Source: Magnetovibrio blakemorei
GTDB taxonomy: Bacteria > Pseudomonadota > Alphaproteobacteria > Rhodospirillales > Magnetovibrionaceae
Assembly (NCBI RefSeq): GCF_001746755.1
Contig: NZ_MCGG01000002.1
Location: forward strand, 85,199-149,198
Direction of reading: 5' to 3'
DNA length: 64,000 bases
In this document: piece by piece, positions 18,473 to 28,666 of the stretch
How the letters are laid out: every line of letters begins with the position of its first letter
Numbering within the stretch: the stretch's first letter is position 1
The notes under the pieces: model-generated
What the model saw: only the letters and a program-made list of their open reading frames with translations
Database searches by the model: none
What the model was told of the DNA's origin: nothing
Position numbers and translations under genes: made by a program

Positions 18473-18600
18473 CCCAGGCAAGCGGCATGCCAGGATGGTG
18501 GCGAAGACAATGCCCTGTGGCAGGACAACGATCCCGCCGGTGATGCCGGCGATCAGGTCGGCCTTTAGCGTTTGTGGCGTGACCATAGACAACCAGCCGA
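18473..18600 (-). pseudogene. SulP-family anion permease, N-terminal fragment
   Basis: The minus strand just after nasA encodes WLSMVTPQTLKADLIAG and ITGGIVVLPQGIVFATI, the first transmembrane region of SulP sulfate/anion transporters. The expected next residues AGMPPEYGLY are broken: the frame shifts by one base after FATI, GMP appears in the neighbouring frame, and homology then stops within a few codons. So the gene is both frameshifted and truncated, leaving about 40 codons of some 500-600. The missing part was presumably lost when this border was rearranged. Confidence 0.7.
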
Positions 18601-18642
18601 CAAGAATGCAGGTCTGAACGGGGGGATGAATTTGCGGCCCCG

Positions 18643-21327
18643 TCAGGCAACCGCCTGATGAGGACTGTCGCAGATCACCGGAGGCAATTCTGCGTCCAGG
18701 ATGGCCTGGATTTCCGAACGGCACGATCCGCAGTTGGTCCCGGCTTTCAGGGCTTCACCAATGGCGTCGACGGTGAGGATTTGATCTTGCGTGATGGCGC
18801 GGCGCAGGTCGTTGATACCGACACTGAAACACGAACACACCATGGGGCCTGGATCAAACGCATCACCCGCCGCACGCCCGGCCAGAAGTCCTGCACGGGC
18901 CAGGTCGTCCAAGGCATCAAGGCCGAATTGCGTTTGCACCCAATCGAGACTCGGCAAATCGGCCCGCGGCGATATGAACACGGCAGCGGTGAGCAGTCCG
19001 TCGCGCAGGGCCGCAAAACGGTGCCGCCCACCCGATGGGTCACAGAAGCTCAGCCATTCTGAATTGTGTCCGCCCAGGCGTTGCCGCGCCCAAGATTCCC
19101 AATCGGAAATTTCCCCCGTCCCCGCCATGGTCGTGATTGAACAGGCGGTTCCGGTGATGGTGGTCCAATAGTCCGCCTCACCCACATCCACGTCTTCACG
19201 CGTCACCAAAAGCGCATGCCATTTGGGGTGAAAGGCGCAGAGTCTGACCGGCGTAAATTTTGATTCAGGTTGCCCCGATAGCGCATCCGTGGACGGACTC
19301 ACCAAGCGGCCGATCACCGCGTTGGCGCTGTTGGTGTCGCTCCAATGAATGGGAACAAAGATCGAGCCTGGACGTTGGCTGTCGTCGAGACGAACCCGCA
19401 ACAACGCTTCCCCCCAACGGCTGGTGAGCGTCGCAAATCCCCCATCTGTCAAACCATATGCGGCAGCGTCGCCGGGGTGGACTTCAACAAATGGTTCGGT
19501 TCTGTGTTGGGCCAAGCGCGGGCTTAATCCGGTTCGGGTCATGGTGTGCCACTGATCGCGCACCCGTCCGGTGTTCAACACCAATGGATAGGCCGCACTG
19601 AGGTCGTGAGTTGGTGACTTGTGGTGCACAGCGACAAAACGCGCGCGTCCATCGACGTGAAAAAACCCGCCCGCGCCAAACAGACGCGCACAGCCATCTG
19701 CGTCGGAACTGAGGACCGGCCACTGCACCGGCATCAGGGCATCATAAGATGATGGATCGAGTTGCGTTAAACCGCTTAAGTCGAAATCACGCGACCCGTC
19801 ATTTTCAAATGCGGACAACCCGGCATGTTCGGCAAAGATCATGGCGGGCCCCGCAAAAGCGAAGGCCGCGCCATGACCCATGCGCGCCGCCACATCGCAG
19901 ATGATACGCCAATCTTCACGCGCTTCCCCAGGCGCTGTGCGAAATGGACGCTGGCGGGAAATACACCGTTCCGAATTGGTGACGGTGCCGTCGCGATCGC
20001 CCCATGTGGTGCTGGGCAGAACCACATCGGCAAACGCCATGGTGTCGTTGGTGGGAACGCAATCGGACACGGCGACAAAGGGACAGATTGCCAAAGCTTC
20101 ACGCACCCGATTGGCATCGGGCAAGCTGACAGCCGGATTGGTGGCCATCACCCACAGCGCCTTGATGCGCCCGTCATGGATGGCTTCGAACATCTCAACG
20201 GCCTTAAGTCCCGGTGCCCGCGCGATGGCGGGCGCGTCCCAGAACCTCTCAACGATATCGACCGAGACCGGATCAAAATCCATATGCGCGGCCAGGGTGT
20301 TGGCAAGTCCGCCGACTTCGCGCCCGCCCATGGCATTGGGCTGCCCGGTGACCGATAACGGCCCGCAGCCGGGTTTGCCGATGCGCCCCGTGAGCAAGTG
20401 GCAATTGATGATCGCGTTGACTTTGTCGGTGCCTTGAGACGACTGGTTGACGCCTTGGCTGTAGACGGTGACAATTTTTTCGCTGCGTTCAAAGGCCGCA
20501 TAAAATGCCGATACGTCGGCGGTCCCCACACCGCAATCGCGGGCAAGCGTCGCGATCTCCGCCCCTCCAAGGTGCGCCGCGTCCAGCGCAATGCCAAAGT
20601 CCTTGGTGTGGCGCTGAACAAAATCGTCATCGACGCATCCACGCCCATCCAAGTGCGCCAACAAGCCATTGAACAGGCGCACATCGGTTCCGGGTTTGAT
20701 GGCCAAGTGCTGATCGGCGATGTCGCACGTGGCGGTGCGACGCGGATCAATAACGATTACGTGGGTGCCGTGTTCTTTTTTTGCCAGCGCCAAACGCTGG
20801 TACAGCACCGGGTGGCACCATGCCAAGTTTGAACCCACCAACACCACCGTGTCGGCATGGTCTAAATCTTCGTAATTGCCGGGAACCGTATCAGAGCCAA
20901 ATGCGCGTTTGTGCCCGGCGACACTGGACGCCATACACAGGCGCGAATTGGTGTCGATGTTGGCCGAACCGATGAAACCTTTCATCAGCTTGTTGGCCAC
21001 ATAATAGGCTTCCGTCATCAATTGCCCGGACACATAAAACGCGACGGCGTCGGGACCGTGCTCCTGAATGACGGCTTTGAACTCATCCGCCACCCGGTCC
21101 AGCGCCGTGTCCCAATCTGTGTGCTCCCCATTCACCTCAGGATAAAGCAAACGGCTTTGATCGCTGAGCGTTTCCGCCAGCGCCGACCCCTTTGAACACA
21201 ACCGTCCAAAGTTGGCTGGATGATCCGGATCACCCTTGACCTGATAATCGCCGTCACCCAAGTCCGTGACCAGCACGCCGCAGCCGACGCCGCAATAGGG
21301 ACAGGTGGTGTGGACCGCTTCAGCCAT
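18643..21327 (-). CDS. nasA: Assimilatory nitrate reductase, catalytic subunit
   Basis: 894-residue cytoplasmic molybdopterin enzyme reducing nitrate to nitrite. The N-terminal [4Fe-4S] cluster has ligands C9, C12, C16 and C44 (TCPYCGVGC, RLCSKG). The central region has the Mo-bis-MGD domains (LCMASSVAGHKRAFG, VVLVGSNLAWCHPVLYQR), and the dinucleotide-binding C-terminal part begins around YPLVLNTGRVRDQWHTMTR. An extra C-terminal BFD-like [2Fe-2S] domain has CSCFSVG and NCGSCR, probably the electron entry. No separate NasB-type reductase is in the cluster. It overlaps nirD by 8 bases. Confidence 0.95.
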   Translation of the reverse strand: MAEAVHTTCPYCGVGCGVLVTDLGDGDYQVKGDPDHPANFGRLCSKGSALAETLSDQSRLLYPEVNGEHTDWDTALDRVADEFKAVIQEHGPDAVAFYVSGQLMTEAYYVANKLMKGFIGSANIDTNSRLCMASSVAGHKRAFGSDTVPGNYEDLDHADTVVLVGSNLAWCHPVLYQRLALAKKEHGTHVIVIDPRRTATCDIADQHLAIKPGTDVRLFNGLLAHLDGRGCVDDDFVQRHTKDFGIALDAAHLGGAEIATLARDCGVGTADVSAFYAAFERSEKIVTVYSQGVNQSSQGTDKVNAIINCHLLTGRIGKPGCGPLSVTGQPNAMGGREVGGLANTLAAHMDFDPVSVDIVERFWDAPAIARAPGLKAVEMFEAIHDGRIKALWVMATNPAVSLPDANRVREALAICPFVAVSDCVPTNDTMAFADVVLPSTTWGDRDGTVTNSERCISRQRPFRTAPGEAREDWRIICDVAARMGHGAAFAFAGPAMIFAEHAGLSAFENDGSRDFDLSGLTQLDPSSYDALMPVQWPVLSSDADGCARLFGAGGFFHVDGRARFVAVHHKSPTHDLSAAYPLVLNTGRVRDQWHTMTRTGLSPRLAQHRTEPFVEVHPGDAAAYGLTDGGFATLTSRWGEALLRVRLDDSQRPGSIFVPIHWSDTNSANAVIGRLVSPSTDALSGQPESKFTPVRLCAFHPKWHALLVTREDVDVGEADYWTTITGTACSITTMAGTGEISDWESWARQRLGGHNSEWLSFCDPSGGRHRFAALRDGLLTAAVFISPRADLPSLDWVQTQFGLDALDDLARAGLLAGRAAGDAFDPGPMVCSCFSVGINDLRRAITQDQILTVDAIGEALKAGTNCGSCRSEIQAILDAELPPVICDSPHQAVA

Positions 21328-21652
21328 GCGTTCCCGTAGCTTTCACGTCCGGCATTTGCAGACGGATAATGTCGCCACTCACGGATACCGGCACCGTACG
21401 TGAACAGCCGTTGTCGGGGCCTTTCACTTCGCCCGTGACCAAATCGATGTTCCAATTGTGCAGAGGACAGGCCACCGCTTTGCCATGGACGATGCCCTGG
21501 CTGAGCGCGCCGCCTTTGTGCGGACAACGGTCGAACAGCGCGAAGATCTCGTCATCGGCGGTGCGAAAAATCGCGATGTCACCTTGCCCGCTTTGCACCA
21601 CCCGCGCCCCCAACTTGGGGATATCGTTGACGGTTCCAATTTCCATCCACAT
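21320..21652 (-). CDS. nirD: Nitrite reductase (NADH) small subunit
   Basis: 110 residues from the ATG at 21652, which has GAAGGAG nine bases upstream; an ATG at 21673 lies before that site. It is the Rieske-fold partner of NirB in cytoplasmic NADH-dependent nitrite reductase. Unlike E. coli NirD, it keeps both Cys-x-His pairs of a Rieske centre (RCPHKGG and CPLHNW), so it may bind a [2Fe-2S] cluster. It lies between nirB and nasA, overlapping nasA. Confidence 0.92.
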   Translation of the reverse strand: MWMEIGTVNDIPKLGARVVQSGQGDIAIFRTADDEIFALFDRCPHKGGALSQGIVHGKAVACPLHNWNIDLVTGEVKGPDNGCSRTVPVSVSGDIIRLQMPDVKATGTHG

Positions 21653-21673
21653 GATCGTTTTCTCCTTCAACAT

Positions 21674-24112
21674 TTAGGCGACAATTTTGAGCGGGGTGAA
21701 TTCGTGTGCGTCCTTGACGCCCTCGGCCCGTTTGGCCCAGGGGTCTTCCTGCAAGGCTTTTTGCGAAACCATAAAACGGGCGAACAGGGCTTTGCGCTTT
21801 TCATCATCATCAACCAAGTTGGCTTTGATGTGATCCAATCCGACCCGTTCCACCCACGGGGCGGTGCGTTCCAGATAGCGCGCTTCTTCGCGATAAATTT
21901 GCATGTAGGCCCCGGCGTATTCCAACACGTCTTGTTCCGTTTCGACGGTGGTGAGATAATCCGTCACCCGTACATCAATGCCGCCATTGCCGCCCACGTG
22001 CAGGGCATAGCCGCTGTCGACCGCAACCACACCAAAGTCCTTGATGGTGGCTTCGGCGCAATTGCGCGGACACCCGGACACGGCCATTTTAAACTTGTGC
22101 GGCGTCCACGACCCCCAAGTCATTTGTTCCAGCGCAATGCCCATTTCAATGGCGTCTTGGGTGCCGAAGCGACACCATTGATTGCCCGCGCAGGTTTTAA
22201 CCGTGCGCAAAGATTTGCCATACGCATGACCCGACACCATGCCCGCTGCGTTCAAATCCGCCCACACCGCAGGCAGGTCTTTTTTCTGCACGCCGAATAA
22301 ATCAAGACGTTGACCACCGGTGACTTTGACGGCCGGGATTTCGAACTTGTCCACCACATCGGCGATGGCGCGCAGTTCCTTAGCCGACGTCATGCCGCCC
22401 CACATGCGCGGCACAACGGAAAAGGTGCCGTCCTTTTGAATGTTGGCATGAACGCGTTCGTTGATGAAACGCGACTGGTTGTCATCAATGTACGTTTCAG
22501 GCAGGGCGCACAACAAATAATAGTTCAGCGCCGGGCGGCAACTGGAACACCCGTCCGGCGTGCTCCATTCCAACTGTTGCATGACTTCGGGAATTGACTT
22601 CATGTCTTTTGCCACAATCAATCGACGCACGTCGTCATGGCTATGAACGGTGCAGCCACACATGGGTTTGACGGTTTGCATTTGGTACGCGTCACCCAAC
22701 GTGAGAGACAGGACTTGTTCGACCAAACCGGAACACCCGCAGCACGATGCCGAGGCTTTGGTGTGGGCTTTGACTTGATCCAAAGTCGTCAAGTCGTTTT
22801 TGGTAATGGCGGTGACGATGTCGCCTTTGCACACGCCGTTGCAGCCACAGATTTCAGCGTCATCTGCAAGGGCGGCAACGGCGGCGCTAGGGTCCGCTTG
22901 GGCCCCTCCCCCCGCATAGGCCTGACCAAACACAATGGTGTCGCGCAGCTCAGATATGTCTGCACCGTCTTTCATCAATTGGAAGTACCAGGCACCGTCC
23001 TTGGCATCGCCATAGAGAACCGCGCCTTCGACTTTGTCATCGCGAACCACGATGCGCTTGTAGACACCGCGGGCGGCATCGCGAAACACGATGTCTTCTG
23101 CGCCGTCTCCGCCGGAAAAATCTCCGGCTGAAAACACGTCAACGCCGGTAACTTTCAACTTGGTCGAGGTGACGGAGCCTTCATAGCCAACGCCTTCGCC
23201 GCCCGTCAGATGCGCCGCCAAGACCTTGCCCATTTCAAACAGCGGCGCGACCAATCCATAGGTCAGGCCCCGGTGTTCAACGCATTCGCCGACTGCGTAT
23301 ACATCAGCCGTTGAGGTTTGCATTTGGTCGTTGACCATCACGCCCCGACCAATTTCAATGCCGGCTTCACGCGCCAAGGCGACGTTGGGTTTGATGCCCA
23401 CTGCCATGACCACCAGATCGGCTTTTAACTGGGTGCCATCGACAAGTTCAAGCCCTGTCACTTTGGTGTCGCCTAAAATCGCTTTGGTGTTGGCCCCGGT
23501 CAAAACCTTCAAGCCGCGCCCTTCCAATTCTGAAACCAACAGATAACCCGCCGCTTCATCTAATTGGCGTTCCATCAAGGTGTCCATCAAGTGCACCACC
23601 GTGACATCCATGCCGTTGGCCTTCAGACCCACTGCGGCTTCCAAGCCCAGCAAGCCACCACCGATGACGATGGCGCGTCCACCCAACTTGGCGGCGGCCA
23701 ACATGCGATTGACATCGTCCAAATCGCGGAACGTTACCACGCCGTCCAAGTCTTTGCCCGGCACCGGAATGATGAACGGATCGGACCCCGTCGCCAGCAA
23801 CAGCTTGTCGTAACCCAACGTCAGGCCGCGTTGGGAGGTGACGGTCTTGGTGGTGGTGTCAATGGCGGTGACGGCATCTCCGGCGAACAAGGTGATGTCG
23901 TTTTCGACGTACCATTCGCGGCTGTTGATGATGATATCTTCAAAACATTTTTCACCGCTGAGAACGGGGGACAGCATGATGCGGTTATAATTCTCCCGCG
24001 CCTCGGCACCAAACACGGTGATGTCATAGAGACCCGCATCACGCTTGAGAATTTCTTCCACCGTGCGCATGCCGGCCATGCCGTTGCCGATTACGATCAG
24101 TTTCTGTTTCAT
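21674..24112 (-). CDS. nirB: Nitrite reductase (NADH) large subunit
   Basis: 812 residues from the ATG at 24112 (MKQKLIVIGNGMAG), with AGGAG 8 bases upstream. It reduces nitrite to ammonium with NADH. Domains in order: FAD/NAD-binding oxidoreductase (VIGNGMAGMRTVEEI, VIGGGLLGLEAAVGL); BFD-like [2Fe-2S] domains (CGCNGVCKGDI, SCCGCSG; CGCTVHSHDDVRR); and sulfite/nitrite reductase domains with the siroheme and [4Fe-4S] cysteines in TCAGNQWCRFG and GCPRNCAEA. Complete and of normal length. Confidence 0.95.
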   Translation of the reverse strand: MKQKLIVIGNGMAGMRTVEEILKRDAGLYDITVFGAEARENYNRIMLSPVLSGEKCFEDIIINSREWYVENDITLFAGDAVTAIDTTTKTVTSQRGLTLGYDKLLLATGSDPFIIPVPGKDLDGVVTFRDLDDVNRMLAAAKLGGRAIVIGGGLLGLEAAVGLKANGMDVTVVHLMDTLMERQLDEAAGYLLVSELEGRGLKVLTGANTKAILGDTKVTGLELVDGTQLKADLVVMAVGIKPNVALAREAGIEIGRGVMVNDQMQTSTADVYAVGECVEHRGLTYGLVAPLFEMGKVLAAHLTGGEGVGYEGSVTSTKLKVTGVDVFSAGDFSGGDGAEDIVFRDAARGVYKRIVVRDDKVEGAVLYGDAKDGAWYFQLMKDGADISELRDTIVFGQAYAGGGAQADPSAAVAALADDAEICGCNGVCKGDIVTAITKNDLTTLDQVKAHTKASASCCGCSGLVEQVLSLTLGDAYQMQTVKPMCGCTVHSHDDVRRLIVAKDMKSIPEVMQQLEWSTPDGCSSCRPALNYYLLCALPETYIDDNQSRFINERVHANIQKDGTFSVVPRMWGGMTSAKELRAIADVVDKFEIPAVKVTGGQRLDLFGVQKKDLPAVWADLNAAGMVSGHAYGKSLRTVKTCAGNQWCRFGTQDAIEMGIALEQMTWGSWTPHKFKMAVSGCPRNCAEATIKDFGVVAVDSGYALHVGGNGGIDVRVTDYLTTVETEQDVLEYAGAYMQIYREEARYLERTAPWVERVGLDHIKANLVDDDEKRKALFARFMVSQKALQEDPWAKRAEGVKDAHEFTPLKIVA

Positions 24113-24134
24113 GTGACTTCTCCTAGCGACCGAC

Positions 24135-25859
24135 TTATGCGACAGCTTTTTCATCTTCTTGGCGTTCAGACTTGCTTTGATTGCCGTGTTCATATTCTTC
24201 CAGGAACCCGAGCAGTTGCGCGCGCAATTCGTAATAGCGGGGGTGTTCCAACAACGCCTTGCGAGTGCGTGGGCGGGGCAGGTCGACATCCATGATTTTG
24301 CCGATCCGTGCGTGCGGTCCGTTGGTCATCATCACCACCCGATCCGCCAGCAAGATGGCCTCATCGACGTCGTGGGTGACACACACCGTGGTGACTTTGG
24401 TGCGGTCCCAAACTTCCATGAGAACCTCTTGCAGTTCCCAGCGGGTTAAGCTGTCGAGCATGCCGAACGGTTCATCGAGCAGCAAAAGTTTGGGCGACAA
24501 GGCAAAGGCGCGGGCAATGCCGACACGTTGTTTCATGCCGTTGGACATGTCGGCGGTGGGCCGGTTCATGGCATCTTTCAGGCCCACACGCGAAAGATAA
24601 TATTCAACGATGTCGTTGCGCTCGGCCGCCGTCGCGTGAGGGAATACCCGATCCACACCAAGCATCACGTTTTCTTTGGCCGTCAACCAGGTGTACAGAT
24701 TGGGGGACTGAAACACCACGGCACGTTCCGGGTTTGCGCCCGTCACTTCATGACCATCCAAAACAATGCCGCCGTCGCTGATGGAATTCAGCCCCGCCGC
24801 CATCGACAGCACCGTAGACTTGCCGCATCCCGAATGTCCGATCAGGGAAATAAATTCGCCTTTTTTCAAGATGGTTTCAAAGCCATCGACCACGGTCAAC
24901 GGACCCTTCGCCGTCGGATAGGTTTTGGTGAGGTTAAAAAATTCCAGATAGCGTTCATCGTGATGACTGATCATCGCATCGCGGAACGCTTTGGGAGGCT
25001 TTTTGGCGTTGGGAAACACCGGGGTGACATTGGGCAGCGCCCCATCTTCATCACCACCGGCTTTTTGCGCCGCTTGCTGGGCAGCTTTGCCTGCGTCCAT
25101 CAAATACGAGGTCACGTCGGCGCGGAGTTTTTTGAACACCGGGCTTGAGTTCATCTGCGTGCGCTCACGTGGGCGCGACAATTCAACCTTAAAGTCCGGA
25201 CCAAGTGTTGCGTTGGGTCCGGGGTTCAAGGGAATGATGCGATCGGCCAACAACAAGGCTTCGTCCACATCATTGGTGATCAAGATGACGGTCTTTTTGT
25301 CTTGCGACCAGATCTGTTCAATCTCGTCTTGCAGCTTGGCGCGGGTCAACGCATCCAACGCCGACAAGGGTTCATCCAACAACAAGATATCGGGGTTCAT
25401 GGCCAAGGCGCGTGCCACCGACACCCGCTGGCGCATGCCGCCGGACAGTTCCGCAGGACGCCGATCGGCGGCATGTCCAAGCCCCACCATATCTATGTAG
25501 TGCTGGGCTTTGGCCAGATGTTCGGCCTTGCTGAGTTCGCCAAATACGCTTTCCACCGCCAGCTTGATGTTGTCCAACACGGTCAACCATGGAAACAAAG
25601 AGTAGCTTTGAAACACCAAGCCACGATCCGGCCCCGGCCCGGTGACGGGCTTGCCCTTCAACAACACTTCGCCTTGGTCGGGTTTTTCCAAGCCAGCAAT
25701 CAAGTTGATCAATGTGGTTTTGCCAGACCCGGAGAAGCCCACGATGGCGACAAACTCTCCGTCTTCGATGGTGAGATCAATGCCTCCCAAGACGTCGGTT
25801 TTTTCTTTGCCTTGACCGAAGCTTTTGGTGACGTTTTTGAGCTCTAGGATCGGTGTCAT
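24135..25859 (-). CDS. Nitrate ABC transporter, two ATPase domains fused in one chain
   Basis: 574 residues with two complete ABC ATPase domains. The first (about 1-250) has Walker [10 protein letters not shown] at 41-49, signature LSGGMRQR and Walker B ILLLDEP. The second (about 310-550) has Walker [10 protein letters not shown], signature MSNGMKQR and Walker B LLLLDEP. A linker of some 60 residues rich in A, K and Q joins them. In cyanobacteria the two ATPases are separate proteins, NrtC (with a substrate-binding tail) and NrtD. Here they form one polypeptide and the NrtA-like tail is missing. It powers uptake of nitrate/nitrite with NrtA and NrtB. Confidence 0.92.
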   Translation of the reverse strand: MTPILELKNVTKSFGQGKEKTDVLGGIDLTIEDGEFVAIVGFSGSGKTTLINLIAGLEKPDQGEVLLKGKPVTGPGPDRGLVFQSYSLFPWLTVLDNIKLAVESVFGELSKAEHLAKAQHYIDMVGLGHAADRRPAELSGGMRQRVSVARALAMNPDILLLDEPLSALDALTRAKLQDEIEQIWSQDKKTVILITNDVDEALLLADRIIPLNPGPNATLGPDFKVELSRPRERTQMNSSPVFKKLRADVTSYLMDAGKAAQQAAQKAGGDEDGALPNVTPVFPNAKKPPKAFRDAMISHHDERYLEFFNLTKTYPTAKGPLTVVDGFETILKKGEFISLIGHSGCGKSTVLSMAAGLNSISDGGIVLDGHEVTGANPERAVVFQSPNLYTWLTAKENVMLGVDRVFPHATAAERNDIVEYYLSRVGLKDAMNRPTADMSNGMKQRVGIARAFALSPKLLLLDEPFGMLDSLTRWELQEVLMEVWDRTKVTTVCVTHDVDEAILLADRVVMMTNGPHARIGKIMDVDLPRPRTRKALLEHPRYYELRAQLLGFLEEYEHGNQSKSERQEDEKAVA

Positions 25860-25880
25860 GATGGGTCTCTCTTTTTGCTC

Positions 25881-26993
25881 TTAGCGCACGTCGCCGTGGG
25901 TGAACATCGCCTGCAGCGCAGACATCACGCGATCCAATGCAAATCCTAAGATGCCGATGGTGAACACGGCGACCATGATTTTGGCCAACGATTGCGAGGA
26001 TCCGTTCTGGAATTCATCCCACACGAATTTGCCCAGGCCGGGGTTCTGCGCCAGCATTTCAGCGGCGATCAAAACCATCCAGCCCACGCCCAAGGACAAC
26101 CGCAAACCTGTGAAGATGTAGGGCAAGGAACTGGGCAGAACCAACTTCGTCAAGGTGGTGTCCCACTTCAAACGCAGCACCCGCCCAACGTTCATCAGGT
26201 CTTTGTCGATGGAGGCAACGCCCACCGCGGTGTTGATCAAGGTCGGCCACAACGAACACAATGTTACGGTGATGGCGGAGGTGACAAAGGCTTTGTCAAA
26301 CATCGGATCATCACTGACGTAAAGCGCACTGACCACCATGGTCACCAGCGGCAACCACGCCAATGGCGAAACGGGTTTGAAGATTTGAATGAGCGGGTTT
26401 AACGCTGCATTGACCGTCGGTGACAATCCACAGAACACCCCCAACGGCACAGCGATGACCGAGCCGATGAAAAAGCCCATGAACACCGTCTTCAAGCTGG
26501 TGAAGATTTGATCTATGTAGGTCGGCTTGCCGGTGTATTGACGATCTTTGACTTCTGCCTCGGGATTTTTTGCCAGTCTGTCGGCGTTACGTTTGTCTTG
26601 ACGATCATAAAAAGCAGCGGCTTTTTCGCGTTCACGCACATGGTCGGCATAGAGATTACCAGCCTGTTCCCACACTTGGGCCGGTCCGGGAATGTTGCCC
26701 AGCGAGGTCTGCACCATCGGTGCGGTTTCAGCCCACACCACCAAGAACACGCCGATGGCCACCAACGGCACACCCAACAAACGCCACAGCTCTTTGCTCT
26801 GCGCTTTCACATCTTCGCCAGCGATCATTTTGAGGATCGGCGTGACCCAACCCAGGCCGACGACGTTGAAATATTTTGCCGCCTTGTTGATTCGCGTGTG
26901 GAGACGCTCTTGGCGTTTTGCTTTCTGGGCAGCTTTGAAAGCCTGCTCAGCGTCTTGTGCATTCACGTCATTTGCGGTTGTTGCGGTGTTCAT
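25881..26993 (-). CDS. nrtB: Nitrate ABC transporter permease
   Basis: 370 residues from the ATG at 26993 (MNTATTANDVNAQ), preceded by GAGGA. It is the inner-membrane channel of the nitrate importer. A hydrophilic N-terminus of about 60 residues is followed by a first membrane segment (LLGVPLVAIGVFLVVWAETAP), a long periplasmic loop, and a C-terminal core of several segments with the binding-protein-dependent EAA region around LRLKWDTTLTKLVLPSSLPY and GLRLSLGVGWMVLIAAEML. It lies 69 bp after nrtA. Confidence 0.92.
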   Translation of the reverse strand: MNTATTANDVNAQDAEQAFKAAQKAKRQERLHTRINKAAKYFNVVGLGWVTPILKMIAGEDVKAQSKELWRLLGVPLVAIGVFLVVWAETAPMVQTSLGNIPGPAQVWEQAGNLYADHVREREKAAAFYDRQDKRNADRLAKNPEAEVKDRQYTGKPTYIDQIFTSLKTVFMGFFIGSVIAVPLGVFCGLSPTVNAALNPLIQIFKPVSPLAWLPLVTMVVSALYVSDDPMFDKAFVTSAITVTLCSLWPTLINTAVGVASIDKDLMNVGRVLRLKWDTTLTKLVLPSSLPYIFTGLRLSLGVGWMVLIAAEMLAQNPGLGKFVWDEFQNGSSQSLAKIMVAVFTIGILGFALDRVMSALQAMFTHGDVR

Positions 26994-27061
26994 GAAACTG
27001 TTCCTCAATTTGTGTCTTTTGGTGAGGGGGAGGATGCCACCCGGCACCCTCCCGATTGGCC

Positions 27062-28489
27062 TTATTTTGCTGCCATCACCTCGTTCCCCACGACGATCTC
27101 TTTACCCTTTAAACCGATGGGAAACTGGGCGAGATAGGCGTTGGGCTGGGTGCCGTCATAGACGAAGTTGTCGATGAAGTGTTTTTGCGGGGCGCGATAA
27201 CCATCCGTGTCCCAAGGAAAGTCTTCTTTCTTCACCTTGCCTTCCGCGACCAACAACTTGACAGCTTCCATATAGATGTCGGGACGGTAAACTTTCGCGG
27301 CGGTTTCTTTGTACCAAGCATCAGATTTCTCTTCGGTGATCTGACCCCAGCGACGCATTTGGCTGAGATACCAGATGGCGTCCGAATAGTAGGGATAGGT
27401 CGCAAAGTGACGGAAGAACACGTTGAAATCGGGCACATCGCGCTTGTCGCCTTTTTCGTATTCAAACGTGCCCGTCATGGAGTTGGCGATCACGTCGGCA
27501 TCGGCACCCACGTATTGTGAACGGGCAAGAATTTCGACGGCTGCGGGACGATTGGCGTTGTTGTTTTCGTCCAACCACTGCGCCGCACGGATCAAAGCCT
27601 TAACCACGGCCAAGTGGGTCTTGGGATTTTTCTCGGCCCATGCGTTGCTGACGCCAAAAACCTTTTCCGGGTTGTTCTTCCAGATTTCATAATCGGTCAC
27701 CACCGGAACGCCGATGCCTTTGAACACCGCCTGTTGGTTCCACGGTTCGCCCACGCAGTAGCCGAAAATCGTCCCGGCTTCCATGGTGGCCGGCATCTGC
27801 GGCGGGGGCGTCACCGACAACAAAGCATCGGCGCCGATTTGACCCGACGTATCGGTCTTGGAATAAAAGCCCGGATGGATGCCGCCGGCGGCCAACCAAT
27901 AGCGCAGTTCGTAATTGTGGGTGGACACCGGGAACACCATGCCCATCTTGAACGGCTTGCCTTCGCTGCGGTATTTATCGACCACCGGTTTCAAGGCATC
28001 GGCCTTGATCGGGTGGACCAATTTGCCGTCACTGCCAACCGGAACGTTCGGTTTCATCTGGTCCCAAATGTCATTGGATACCGTAATGGCGTTACCGTTC
28101 AAATCCATCGAGAACGCGGTGATGACATGCGCTTGTGTGCCAAAGCCGATGGTGGCGCCCAACGGTTGGCCGGCCAGCATGTGCGCGCCATCCAGCTCAC
28201 CGGAAATCACCCGGTCCAACAGAACCTTCCAGTTGGCTTGGGGTTCCAAGGTGACGAACAAACCTTCGTCTTCGAAAAAGCCCTGCTCGTAGGCCACGGC
28301 CAGCGGTGCCATGTCGGTGAGCTTGATGAAGCCGAACTTTAACTCTTCCTTTTCCACCGCCTGCGGCTCGGCCTGAACCGGCAGGCTAAACAGGCCGAGG
28401 CCCAAGGCGAGGCAACCCACGCCATAGGCCGCTTGGCGGATGATGGATTTAATCGAATGGGAATGCTTTTGCATTCGGGGGTTATTCAT
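27062..28489 (-). CDS. nrtA: Nitrate ABC transporter substrate-binding protein
   Basis: 475 residues from the ATG at 28489 ([12 protein letters not shown]), with AGGAG upstream. A signal peptide ends near LPVQA at about residue 40. The mature protein is a NrtA/CmpA-type periplasmic binding protein: [20 protein letters not shown], then [17 protein letters not shown] and [18 protein letters not shown], with residues that bind the oxyanion. It captures nitrate for NrtB and the fused ATPase. Expression is probably controlled by the leader at 28541-28620 and the sigma-54-like promoter at 28667-28682. Confidence 0.93.
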   Translation of the reverse strand: MNNPRMQKHSHSIKSIIRQAAYGVGCLALGLGLFSLPVQAEPQAVEKEELKFGFIKLTDMAPLAVAYEQGFFEDEGLFVTLEPQANWKVLLDRVISGELDGAHMLAGQPLGATIGFGTQAHVITAFSMDLNGNAITVSNDIWDQMKPNVPVGSDGKLVHPIKADALKPVVDKYRSEGKPFKMGMVFPVSTHNYELRYWLAAGGIHPGFYSKTDTSGQIGADALLSVTPPPQMPATMEAGTIFGYCVGEPWNQQAVFKGIGVPVVTDYEIWKNNPEKVFGVSNAWAEKNPKTHLAVVKALIRAAQWLDENNNANRPAAVEILARSQYVGADADVIANSMTGTFEYEKGDKRDVPDFNVFFRHFATYPYYSDAIWYLSQMRRWGQITEEKSDAWYKETAAKVYRPDIYMEAVKLLVAEGKVKKEDFPWDTDGYRAPQKHFIDNFVYDGTQPNAYLAQFPIGLKGKEIVVGNEVMAAK

Positions 28490-28540
28490 CTGGTTTGCTC
28501 CTGTTCGCCCCCGCCCACATTGGGGGACTGGGTTCAACAC

Positions 28541-28592
28541 AAAAAAAAGGCCGCAAAGAAACCTGAACCTCTAAGGTCCCGGACTCTGCGGC
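28541..28592 (-). terminator. Conditional Rho-independent terminator in the nrtA leader
   Basis: On the minus strand the arms GCCGCAGAG (28592-28584) and CTTTGCGGC (28558-28550) pair, followed by eight T at 28548-28541, about 50 bases before the nrtA start. Its 5' arm shares the bases GCAG with the second hexaloop hairpin, so the two structures exclude each other. This is the switch needed for antitermination by NasT. Confidence 0.8.
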
Positions 28593-28620
28593 GTTGCAGC
28601 TCTCACCCGGCGGTGGGTGA
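28586..28620 (-). promoter_or_regulatory. Tandem hexaloop hairpins, predicted NasT (ANTAR) RNA target
   Basis: On the minus strand, hairpin 1 (28620-28603) has the stem TCACCC/GGGTGA with hexaloop ACCGCC. Hairpin 2 (28599-28586) has the stem CTGC/GCAG with hexaloop AACGCC. Both loops have A at position 1 and G at position 4, the conserved positions of ANTAR-protein RNA targets, and the hairpins are 3 bases apart. Hairpin 2 overlaps the arm of the terminator at 28541-28592. NasT, encoded just upstream, carries an ANTAR domain. Confidence 0.8.
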
Positions 28621-28666
28621 ATATGAAATTGGGATGGCAGCGGTGCCAAATAACAAACTTACAAAT

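Noticed and set aside
10881..18650. Integrase-type island with duplicated tRNA-Gln 3' end
   Set aside because: I saw no second copy of the tRNA 3' sequence near the right border and no integrase gene.
28646..28661. Second TTTGGCACC motif as sigma-54 promoter
   Set aside because: GG and GC are only seven bases apart instead of ten, so it cannot be a functional -24/-12 element.
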